A stretch of 5,430 nt of DNA from Methanosarcinales archaeon (GCA_030666885.1 DAOUWY010000149.1:1-5430); one strand, 5' to 3'. Shown: positions 1-5,419, numbered from the stretch's first letter. The notes: a model not told the origin generated them from the sequence alone. Translations and numbers: made by a program.

Positions 1-974
1 ATTCCGGCAGGAGGTGCAGCCTGCTGGGGTTGCTGGGACTGCTGATTCTGTTGTGGTTGTTGCGTGGCAGGCGCCATCTGGTTTGCCATCATCATTCCCA
101 TACCCATACCTGCACCCATACCAACACCCATTCCCGCGCCGGCCCCTGCTGCACCGCCTTCTTGCTGGGCAGCATCACGCATGGCCTTACCTGCCTGGAA
201 TGCCATATATGCATCTTTTTGTTTCTGGTCCGTAAGGCCCAGGGCTCCGATACCTGCACGTTCGTCTATGGATTTTTGGACATCTTCAGGGAAATTGATG
301 TTAAGACCGGTGATACGCATTATCTTGACACCATATTCTGCCACATCCGGCTCTAATTTTGAAAGCAGTATCTGCTCGATCTCTTCCAGGTATGCAGGCA
401 GGTCCAGCGCGGAGATATTTTTTTGGCTCTTGAGCTCACCCAGTGCATCATTGAGCTGCATTATTACCTCATCTTTCAACCAGCTTATTATATTATCACT
501 TTCACTGATGCCTTTCGTGCCAACGAACTGGGTGATGAACTGCACGGGATCAACTATTTTGTATGCAAACTGTCCGAAGATGCGCAGCCGGATCATGCCG
601 AAATCCTGGTCCCTGAATGTAAACGCTTCGGCACTACCAAATTTGCCCCGAAGTTCCCTGCGCTGTATATAATACACTTCAGCCACGGGCTGGGTACCTG
701 TAACTTTTCGTTGAAGTTCGGTAAGTACAGGTATATTAAGTGAAGAAAGACCATATCTGCCGCCCTTATCCAGAACAGTCAATACTTTCCCGTCCCTGAA
801 GAAGACAGCATATTCATCCTCTCTTACTACAACATTATCGTTCCAGATAATGTTCCTTGGAATCCGGTACATTACGTTATCGCCTTTGGCAGCATCATCC
901 CACATGAATGTGGTCGCTCCAAGCATACTTTTCCCGGAACCTTTTGTAGTTGGTGTCTTTTTATCAAATAGCAT
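1..974 (-). CDS. SPFH-domain protein, YdjI/'virion core protein'-like, 3' end beyond the left edge
   Basis: The minus frame is open from ATG at 974 to the window edge (324 codons plus two bases), so the C-terminus is missing. Residues ~34-240 form an SPFH/band-7 domain: an N-terminal strand region (YRIPRNIIW, VVVREDEYAVFFRDGKVL at ~50-65), a core at ~125-150 (FGMIRLRIFGQFAYKIVDP) and the closing segment YGVKIMRITGLNINFPEDV (~214-232). A Gly/Met-rich linker (~273-296) and a Gln/Pro/Ala-rich tail follow. No transmembrane segment is visible. In this SPFH subgroup such linkers usually lead to a short zinc ribbon; here that would lie outside the window (inference). Bacillus YdjI, a relative by architecture, acts with YdjG/YdjH in recruiting PspA to membranes; no such partner is visible here. 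The start is set by the GAGGT site 7 nt upstream and by abutment to the preceding stop codon. Family call is firm, cellular role uncertain. Confidence 0.88.
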   Translation of the reverse strand, partial: MLFDKKTPTTKGSGKSMLGATTFMWDDAAKGDNVMYRIPRNIIWNDNVVVREDEYAVFFRDGKVLTVLDKGGRYGLSSLNIPVLTELQRKVTGTQPVAEVYYIQRRELRGKFGSAEAFTFRDQDFGMIRLRIFGQFAYKIVDPVQFITQFVGTKGISESDNIISWLKDEVIMQLNDALGELKSQKNISALDLPAYLEEIEQILLSKLEPDVAEYGVKIMRITGLNINFPEDVQKSIDERAGIGALGLTDQKQKDAYMAFQAGKAMRDAAQQEGGAAGAGAGMGVGMGAGMGMGMMMANQMAPATQQPQQNQQSQQPQQAAPPAG

Positions 975-1505
975 TTATTTTACCTCAAGTCCTGCAATTT
1001 TTATTATCCTTTTATCCAGAATTGAATTGAACTCATTTAAATTATTCCTGATATTTTGCATATTCTGTTTTGCAGTCCCGTCTGAAACAAGTATTGAGTT
1101 GAGAAGTTCCCCTGCCATATTACTTATCGAATCGATTGTCCGGATAAGTGCCAGGTCCCATTCGTATATGTTGTTCAATTCCGATTCTTCAATTCGAAAG
1201 TCGGCAGAAATTCCAGTATATCCTTGTTCAGCATGCCGTATCCTGTTTTCAATCTGTCTCGAATATTTTAAGATATTACCCATATCTGAAATAAGTGTAA
1301 GTTCCATTGCCCTGCTGAGTTCTTCCCTGCAGTTCTCAAAAATATCGTTTGTTTCATTCATTCTATCTGCAAGTTGCTGTCTCAGCAGACTATCAGCAGC
1401 CCTGATATCCTCTCGCTGGCGATATCCCTTAAAACCGGGAATGAGCAGTTCTATTTTTTTCAATAATCCTCTATCTTCCTCGATTCTTGATCTCAAATCA
1501 GTCAT
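975..1505 (-). CDS. conserved helical/coiled-coil protein paired with the SPFH protein
   Basis: This 176-residue soluble protein is almost entirely predicted helix, rich in Glu, Arg, Leu, Ile and Asn, with no signal peptide, membrane segment or cysteine cluster (one Cys only). The best-marked segment is residues 18-44, with IPGFKGYRQRE at 22-32 followed by an amphipathic helix (AADSLLRQQLA). From memory, small proteins with an LPGY(x)GYKEKE(x)RREADKLLR-like N-terminus recur beside SPFH genes in archaea and bacteria; I could not check this. Long heptad-like helices follow (~45-95 and ~108-170). Its TAA is directly followed by the ATG of the SPFH gene, so the two are co-transcribed and probably translationally coupled, and a physical partnership is likely. 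GGTG lies 5 nt before the ATG. Function unknown. Confidence 0.8.
   Translation of the reverse strand: MTDLRSRIEEDRGLLKKIELLIPGFKGYRQREDIRAADSLLRQQLADRMNETNDIFENCREELSRAMELTLISDMGNILKYSRQIENRIRHAEQGYTGISADFRIEESELNNIYEWDLALIRTIDSISNMAGELLNSILVSDGTAKQNMQNIRNNLNEFNSILDKRIIKIAGLEVK
982..986 (-). promoter_or_regulatory. Shine-Dalgarno site of the SPFH gene
   Basis: GAGGT on the minus strand lies 7 nt before the ATG at 974, inside the last codons of the upstream gene. It supports starting the SPFH protein at 974 rather than at the internal Met17. Confidence 0.7.
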
Positions 1506-1562
1506 TATTACACCATTCCTTAAATTAAACTATGAGATATTAAAGTTTTCTAAATAATAGGT

Positions 1563-1578
1563 GTTTTATATTTTTATA
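1563..1578 (-). promoter_or_regulatory. candidate TATA box of the minus-strand operon
   Basis: Read on the minus strand this is TATAAAAATATAAAAC, an archaeal TATA-like tract 58-73 nt before the ATG at 1505. A start of transcription about 25 nt downstream would leave a leader of roughly 30-45 nt carrying the GGTG site. The surroundings are so AT-rich that the exact box cannot be fixed, and no clear BRE is visible. Confidence 0.4.
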
Positions 1579-1664
1579 GATTTTATAATAGACATTTGAA
1601 TTGATCAATCACAGAACCATATCGTTCCACAGTAATCTTTTTATTGACATGGATACTCTTCAGG

Positions 1665-1687
1665 TAGTATTATCCAGGATATTACTA
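1665..1687. promoter_or_regulatory. 23-bp near-perfect palindrome, candidate operator
   Basis: The arms are TAGTATTATCC (1665-1675) and GGATATTACTA (1677-1687) around a central A at 1676. Ten of eleven positions pair; only 1670/1682 do not. This size and symmetry suit a dimeric helix-turn-helix regulator. It touches the TATA-like box at 1686-1694 and lies about 95 nt upstream of the ferredoxin-like gene, so it could control that operon. The binding protein is unknown. Inference from symmetry and position only. Confidence 0.5.
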
Positions 1688-1694
1688 TTTAAAA
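1686..1694 (+). promoter_or_regulatory. candidate TATA box of the ferredoxin-AOR-proC operon
   Basis: TATTTAAAA resembles the archaeal TATA box. Transcription would start near 1712-1720, leaving a leader of about 60-70 nt. Other AT-rich candidates (1727-1749 and TTTATATA at 1763-1770) exist; the last is too close to the start codon to serve a gene that has a Shine-Dalgarno site. Confidence 0.35.
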
Positions 1695-1696
1695 TC

Positions 1697-1720
1697 GTAT
1701 TTAGATTAGTATTTAGAATA
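1697..1720. repeat. 12-bp tandem direct repeat in the promoter region
   Basis: GTATTTAGATTA (1697-1708) is followed at once by GTATTTAGAATA (1709-1720), an 11 of 12 match. It lies just downstream of the TATA candidate, where bound protein could affect initiation. A second tandem, TATAATAGT/TATAATAGA (1732-1749), follows. In such AT-rich DNA chance is a serious alternative. Confidence 0.5.
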
Positions 1721-1731
1721 ATTATAATTGA

Positions 1732-1749
1732 TATAATAGTTATAATAGA
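1732..1749. repeat. 9-bp tandem direct repeat
   Basis: TATAATAGT (1732-1740) and TATAATAGA (1741-1749) differ only in the last base. They lie in the probable leader or promoter of the plus-strand operon. No function can be read from the sequence. Confidence 0.4.
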
Positions 1750-1770
1750 ATATAGCCAATATTTTATATA

Positions 1771-1776
1771 GGTGAT
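1771..1776 (+). promoter_or_regulatory. Shine-Dalgarno site fixing the TTG start
   Basis: GGTGAT is fully complementary to the archaeal 16S 3' end (AUCACCUCC) and lies 5 nt before TTG at 1782. It makes this rare start codon credible; the next in-frame ATG is far inside the protein, beyond the first cysteine motif. Confidence 0.75.
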
Positions 1777-1781
1777 ATAAA

Positions 1782-2330
1782 TTGCGCAAGAAGCTGACAG
1801 TGATACCTGAGAGATGTTCCGGCTGCAGGGTATGTGAACTTGTATGTGCCATATCCCATGCCGGTGTCAATAATCCCAAAAAGGCTAACATAAGAGTTAT
1901 TTCACTTTATCCGCATCCTGTTATCAAGATGCCCATAGTATGTGAGCAGTGCAAGAAGCCAAAATGCAGGGATGCATGTCCCACCGATGCCATTGTGGTC
2001 ACCGATGGCGTGGTAACCATACTGGAAGATAGATGTATCTCCTGCCATGCCTGTGTAAGTGCATGTCATATCGGTGCCATATTCGTGCATGAAGATGTAG
2101 ACACACCATTCAAATGCGACATGTGCGGAGGCAACCCGAAGTGCGTAGAGGCATGTCCCAAAAAAGCCATCCTGTATGTCCCCGAGCATACCCTGGGCCA
2201 GGCACATCGCTTAGCATCGGCACTACAGTATGCCAACATGCAGGAAGTCGAATACTTTGAGCATGGTGAGAAGAAAAAACTGAGATACGCCGAGATCGAG
2301 ACCGGCGGAACAAGGGGTGATTCCAGGTGA
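1782..2330 (+). CDS. four-cluster [4Fe-4S] ferredoxin-like subunit of an aldehyde oxidoreductase
   Basis: This 182-residue iron-sulfur protein is the probable electron-transfer partner of the oxidoreductase encoded next. Four cysteine motifs are visible: CxxCxxCxxxC at 12-22, CxxCxxxxCxxxCP at 54-67, CxxCxxCxxxC at 85-95 and CxxCxxxxxCxxxCP at 112-126. That is sixteen cysteines, enough for four [4Fe-4S] clusters in the HycB/DmsB-like arrangement. The third motif ends Cys-His where a Pro is usual. A charged tail (~134-182) carries no cysteines. There is no Tat or Sec signal, so it is cytoplasmic. Small subunits of this type accompany the AOR-family subunits of Pyrococcus WOR5 and Aromatoleum AorAB, where they pass electrons between the pterin site and ferredoxin or another partner. 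The stop codon overlaps the next gene's GTG by 4 nt. The start is TTG. Fold and Fe-S role are secure; the redox partner is unknown. Confidence 0.92.
   Translation: MRKKLTVIPERCSGCRVCELVCAISHAGVNNPKKANIRVISLYPHPVIKMPIVCEQCKKPKCRDACPTDAIVVTDGVVTILEDRCISCHACVSACHIGAIFVHEDVDTPFKCDMCGGNPKCVEACPKKAILYVPEHTLGQAHRLASALQYANMQEVEYFEHGEKKKLRYAEIETGGTRGDSR
2316..2321 (+). promoter_or_regulatory. Shine-Dalgarno site fixing the GTG start of the AOR gene
   Basis: GGTGAT, part of a run GGGGTGAT, lies 5 nt before GTG at 2327 and inside the end of the upstream gene. It favours GTG 2327 over ATG 2351, as does the resulting N-terminus with the GGY that usually precedes the first strand of AOR-family proteins. 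Confidence 0.7.
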
Positions 2331-4189
2331 GCATTAATGGCGGATATTTCATGAAGGTCCTGCATGTTGACCTGAGCGAGTGCAAGACCAGTGTAGAAGA
2401 AGTAGACGAGGAGTTTGCCTTAAAATACATAGGAGGAAGAGGTTGGGGTGCCAGACTGGTATGGGAGCACTTGAAAGAGGATACTGACCCCTTAAGCCCG
2501 GAAAATATCATAGTAATAGCCCCCGGCCCCTTATCAGGATTATACCTGCCATCAGCCGGCAAGACATCCATTTGTTCCATCAGCCCGACCACAGGCATAT
2601 ACGGGGACAGCAATATAGGCGGCATGTTCGGAGTGGAACTGCGCCAGGCAGGATTCGATGCAGTGGTTATCAAGGGTAAGGCACCTGGGTTATCCTACCT
2701 CTGGATAGATGATGATGATATCCAGCTAAAGAGTGCTGAACAATATGCAGGTATGGGCAGCATAGAGACCGAACACCAGTTACGTGAGGATATCGGTGAT
2801 GAGACCGTGAAGGTGGCGTCAATCGGTCCTGCGGGTGAGAAAATGGTTAAAATGGCGTGTATCACCGCAGACTGGGGACGCAATGCAGGACGTACCGGCA
2901 TGGGTGCTATCCTGGGTTCAAAGAACCTGAAAGCCATTGCCATTCGGGGCACCAGGGACCTGCCTGTGGCAGACCTGAAACGCCTCACCGGAATCAGTGA
3001 CAAAGCATACAAAAAACTTTCCAGGCACAACCTGTTCGAGTTCTGGCAGCGCCAGGGCCTGATGAGTGTTATCGATTATGCCAATACGACAGGCATCATC
3101 CCCACCCACAACTTCAAGGACACCCATTTCGAGGAGGCCGGGAAGATAAACGGAGATGTCATGGAACTGGAATACAAGATAGGCGATACTGCCTGTTTTG
3201 GCTGTCCCATGGCATGCGGTAATGTGAACCTGGTAAAAGACGGAAAGTATGCTGGTACGGTTATAGAGGGGCCCGAATACGAGACTGCTGCCATGTTCGG
3301 CTCCAATGTGGGTATAAGTGATTTTAGTGCCATAGTCAGGGCCAACTACCTGTGTGACGAATACGGCATAGATACCATTACAGCAGGCAGTCTTATCAGT
3401 GTCATGATAGAGGCCTATGAGAAAGACCTGGTCACACTGGAAGACCTGGACGGCATGGCATTGAACTGGGGCGATGACGAAAGTATCATGGAAATGATAC
3501 GTAAGATTGCCTTCAGAGAAGGTGTGGGCGATACACTGGCAGAGGGTGTATATGGTGTGATAGAACGCTGGCCTCAGCTGGCACCCATAATAAGCCATGT
3601 GAAGGGACTGGACCAGTCTGCATATGATGCCAGGGTGGCCATGACCATGGCGCTGGGATATGCCACTTCGGATATCGGGGCACACCATGCAAGAGCCTGG
3701 CCTGTTGCAAAGGAACTTGAGATGGGATGCAACTGGGACCTTAATGAAAAGGCAGACCTTGTCATATATCACCAGACCGTACGTCCTTTGTTCGATATGC
3801 TGGGTGTGTGCAGGCTGCCCTGGATAGAACTGGGATTTGATGAGAATACCTATGCCGAGTTCTTTAGTGCGGCTGTCGGCATTGAGTTCACACTGGAAGA
3901 ACTACTAAAACTTAGTAATGACGTTTACAACCTGACCCGTGCTATAAATATAAGGCTGGGGTTGAGCAGGGATGATGATAAGCCGCCTGATCGGGTGTTC
4001 AATGACCCTATCAAGACGGGGCCCCATGCGGGAAAGGTGTTGAACAGGGATGAGTTCAGGGAGATACTGGATATATATTACGAGCGCAGGGGCTGGGATA
4101 TGGATGGCATACCCACAGATGAGACGCTTAAAGCCAGCGGTCTTGATGATGCTATAGAGTATATGGAGCCAAAGCGAAATACGAAGTAA
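2327..4189 (+). CDS. aor: aldehyde:ferredoxin oxidoreductase family catalytic subunit (tungsten/molybdenum pterin enzyme)
   Basis: Members of this family interconvert aldehydes and carboxylates using a bis-pterin W (rarely Mo) cofactor and one [4Fe-4S] cluster. The 620 residues match the usual ~600-620. The N-terminal cofactor domain (~1-210) shows GGYFMKVLHVDL (5-16), YIGGRGWGARL (34-44), APGPLSG (65-71), NIGGMFG (96-102) and GRTGMGAILGSKNLKAI (188-204). Cluster ligands are visible as C290, C293 and C297 (CFGCPMAC) plus C495 in DMLGVC, spaced as in Pyrococcus furiosus AOR (C288, C291, C295, C494; D489 corresponds to D490). EGPEYE (314-319) and the His pair 453-454 in GAHHARAW lie where that enzyme has its active-site Glu and His. 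No signal peptide, so cytoplasmic. The 4-nt overlap with the Fe-S gene implies a complex. Substrate and metal cannot be read from the sequence. AOR-family membership is certain; the subfamily (WOR5/AorB-like) is inferred from the partner. Confidence 0.95.
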   Translation: MSINGGYFMKVLHVDLSECKTSVEEVDEEFALKYIGGRGWGARLVWEHLKEDTDPLSPENIIVIAPGPLSGLYLPSAGKTSICSISPTTGIYGDSNIGGMFGVELRQAGFDAVVIKGKAPGLSYLWIDDDDIQLKSAEQYAGMGSIETEHQLREDIGDETVKVASIGPAGEKMVKMACITADWGRNAGRTGMGAILGSKNLKAIAIRGTRDLPVADLKRLTGISDKAYKKLSRHNLFEFWQRQGLMSVIDYANTTGIIPTHNFKDTHFEEAGKINGDVMELEYKIGDTACFGCPMACGNVNLVKDGKYAGTVIEGPEYETAAMFGSNVGISDFSAIVRANYLCDEYGIDTITAGSLISVMIEAYEKDLVTLEDLDGMALNWGDDESIMEMIRKIAFREGVGDTLAEGVYGVIERWPQLAPIISHVKGLDQSAYDARVAMTMALGYATSDIGAHHARAWPVAKELEMGCNWDLNEKADLVIYHQTVRPLFDMLGVCRLPWIELGFDENTYAEFFSAAVGIEFTLEELLKLSNDVYNLTRAINIRLGLSRDDDKPPDRVFNDPIKTGPHAGKVLNRDEFREILDIYYERRGWDMDGIPTDETLKASGLDDAIEYMEPKRNTK

Positions 4190-4193
4190 ACCG

Positions 4194-4199
4194 GGTGAT
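4194..4199 (+). promoter_or_regulatory. Shine-Dalgarno site fixing the proC start
   Basis: GGTGAT lies 4 nt before ATG 4204. The in-frame GTG at 4195 lies inside this site and so is not the start, although it would lengthen the reading frame by three codons. Confidence 0.75.
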
Positions 4200-4203
4200 T
4201 CAG

Positions 4204-5013
4204 ATGAAAAACTTGACTATAGGATTTATTGGAACAGGTAAGATGGGGGAGGCACTTATCAGGGGCATGATAAATGCCGGCCTGGTGAAACCCGACAGGA
4301 TATGTGCCAGTGATATTGATGAGCAGAAACTTGAATCAATGTCAGAGGAACTTGGAATTGTTGTTTCGTGCGATAACTTACATACACTGGAGAAGGCAGA
4401 TGTGGTCGTACTTGCAGTGAAGCCCCAGATAATCAGGTATGTGCTGCAGGGTATTAAGGAATCAACAATTAAGAAGCACCTGTTCATCTCTATTGCAGCG
4501 GGTGTAAATATCGACAACCTGGCTGATGAACTGCCTGGCGGGACCCGGATAGTAAGAGTGATGCCTAACATCTGCGCCACAGTTGGCGAGGCTGCTTCTG
4601 CTATTTGTCAGGGAGATGCAGCTACTGAAGCTGATGTGGAAACCACCCGCAAGATTCTGGGTGCTGTGGGACGGACTGTTGTGGTGGATGAGCACCTGAT
4701 GGATGCTGTTACCGGGCTGTCCGGCAGTGGGCCTGCATTTGTTTTTATGATCATAGAGGCGCTGGCAGACGGCGGCGTGCACCAGGGACTGGACAGAACC
4801 ACTGCGCAGACATTGGCGGCCCAGACTGTGCTGGGTGCGGCTAAGATGATACTGGAGTCTGGCCAGCATCCTGGTGAATTGAAGGATATGGTGACATCGC
4901 CTGGCGGTACTACTATCAGGGGTATTGAGGCGCTTGAGAAAAGGAAGGTGAGGGGTGCTGTTATGAGTGCGGTGATAGCTGCATCCGAAAGGTCCAGGGA
5001 ATTGGGCAAATAG
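4204..5013 (+). CDS. proC: pyrroline-5-carboxylate reductase
   Basis: This enzyme catalyses the last step of proline synthesis, reducing L-1-pyrroline-5-carboxylate to L-proline with NAD(P)H in the cytoplasm. The 269 residues from ATG 4204 equal the usual length (E. coli ProC is 269). The N-terminal Rossmann domain has GFIGTGKMG (7-15), LAVKPQ, and RVMPN (118-122). The C-terminal dimerisation and active-site domain has DAVTGLSGSGPA (167-178) and the family signature HPGELKDMVTSPGGTTIRG (222-240). All hallmark residues are present, so it should be active. It starts 14 nt after the AOR stop, with its own GGTGAT site, and is probably the last gene of the operon, since T-rich DNA and repeats follow. 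No proA or proB is nearby. Pairing with an AOR is unusual, because pyrroline-5-carboxylate is in equilibrium with glutamate-5-semialdehyde. Confidence 0.96.
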   Translation: MKNLTIGFIGTGKMGEALIRGMINAGLVKPDRICASDIDEQKLESMSEELGIVVSCDNLHTLEKADVVVLAVKPQIIRYVLQGIKESTIKKHLFISIAAGVNIDNLADELPGGTRIVRVMPNICATVGEAASAICQGDAATEADVETTRKILGAVGRTVVVDEHLMDAVTGLSGSGPAFVFMIIEALADGGVHQGLDRTTAQTLAAQTVLGAAKMILESGQHPGELKDMVTSPGGTTIRGIEALEKRKVRGAVMSAVIAASERSRELGK

Positions 5014-5018
5014 GAGAC

Positions 5019-5040
5019 TTTTTATTTATTCTGGTCTTTT
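5019..5040 (+). terminator. T-rich probable terminator of the proC operon
   Basis: T-tracts begin 6 nt after the proC stop (five Ts at 5019-5023, TTT at 5025-5027, four Ts at 5037-5040). Archaeal RNA polymerase terminates at U-rich tracts without needing a hairpin, so this is a fair candidate. No stem is seen directly before it. Confidence 0.45.
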
Positions 5041-5050
5041 AAACTATAAC

Positions 5051-5144
5051 GAACCGCAGATGAACGCAAATGAACACAGATTTCGCATGCAATATCCGCG
5101 TTTAACAGAACTGATTAATATGTGTAATCTATGTGTCATCGGTT
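5051..5144. repeat. degenerate inverted-repeat element (GAAC-GCAGAT-type units)
   Basis: The left arm has three successive units: GAACCGCAGAT (5051-5061), GAACGCAAAT (5062-5071) and GAACACAGAT (5072-5081). The right arm (about 5121-5144) is a decayed inverted counterpart, with TGTGTAATCT, ATGTGTCAT and CGGTT; AACCG at 5052-5056 pairs with CGGTT at 5140-5144, and ATGA at 5060-5063 with TCAT at 5136-5139. It looks like an eroded relative of the hairpin at 5163-5247. Confidence 0.5.
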
Positions 5145-5162
5145 AAGAGTAATATTGTAATG

Positions 5163-5247
5163 GAACACGGATTGCACGGATGACACGGATTTTCACGGAT
5201 GATAAATAAATCCGTGAAAATCCGTCAGATCTGTGTCATCCGTGTTC
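5163..5247. repeat. 85-nt hairpin element of CACGGAT units
   Basis: CACGGAT occurs four times at steps of 9, 9 and 10 nt (5166, 5175, 5184, 5194), and its complement recurs in the right arm. The inner stem is 16 perfect base pairs (5185-5200 with 5210-5225) around a 9-nt AT-rich loop. The outer stem is 10 perfect pairs (5163-5172 with 5238-5247), with a shorter imperfect stem between. It could be a dispersed intergenic (REP- or MITE-like) element or an RNA 3'-end structure for proC. No transposase or target duplication is seen. Confidence 0.8.
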
Positions 5248-5387
5248 GATTTAAATTAAATTGGAGAATCGTATGAAATCATTGGTCTTTTGGAAAATAA
5301 TACATACCGATTCTATCAAACTCCTTAACCGATGACCAATGAAGTGTAACCAGAAAACGTACATGAAATTCTTCGAATAACATGCAC

Positions 5388-5419
5388 AAAAAAATGAAAG
5401 TGCCTAAGGGTACTTTCAT
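5388..5419 (-). terminator. hairpin plus T-run, terminator of a minus-strand gene beyond the right edge
   Basis: ATGAAAGT (5394-5401) pairs with ACTTTCAT (5412-5419). The stem continues with one mismatch on the minus strand and two G-C pairs around a 4-nt loop. On the minus strand it runs straight into seven Ts (complement of A 5388-5394). The plus strand has no T-run after the stem. This suggests a gene to the right, transcribed toward proC and ending near the window edge. Confidence 0.45.

Noticed and set aside
64..672. A 202-codon plus-strand frame with Pro/Ala/Ile repeats near its start
   Set aside because: It is the antisense of the Gly/Met-rich linker and SPFH domain; the repeated look comes from the low-complexity codons of the real gene.
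850..1557. A 235-codon plus-strand frame opposite the minus-strand genes
   Set aside because: Its protein is a Ser/Ile/Leu-rich mirror of the coiled-coil gene, lacks a ribosome binding site, and spans two real minus-strand genes including their junction and promoter side.
1600..1609. 10-bp palindrome ATTGATCAAT
   Set aside because: Short and AT-rich; expected by chance in this region and not clearly placed relative to either promoter.
1644..1673. A bacterial-like promoter, TTGACA then TATTAT at 18 bp
   Set aside because: The gene set and translation signals look archaeal, and the TATTAT falls inside the palindrome; treated as coincidence.
2918..3772. A 284-codon minus-strand frame
   Set aside because: It lies wholly antisense to the AOR gene, whose active-site and cluster motifs are intact, and its His/Cys/Tyr-rich translation resembles no family.
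5060..5146. A 28-codon frame starting at ATG 5060
   Set aside because: It lies inside the degenerate repeat element and its codons are the repeat units; no ribosome binding site.
5163..5247. CRISPR array reading of the regularly spaced CACGGAT units
   Set aside because: Units are 7 nt with 2-3 nt gaps and form an inverted repeat, unlike CRISPR repeats of about 24-37 nt separated by unique spacers.
5273..5335. A 20-codon frame with GGAG 6 nt before its ATG
   Set aside because: Too short to judge, in repeat-bearing intergenic DNA, with no recognisable sequence; the ribosome-site match is likely chance, though a leader peptide cannot be excluded.
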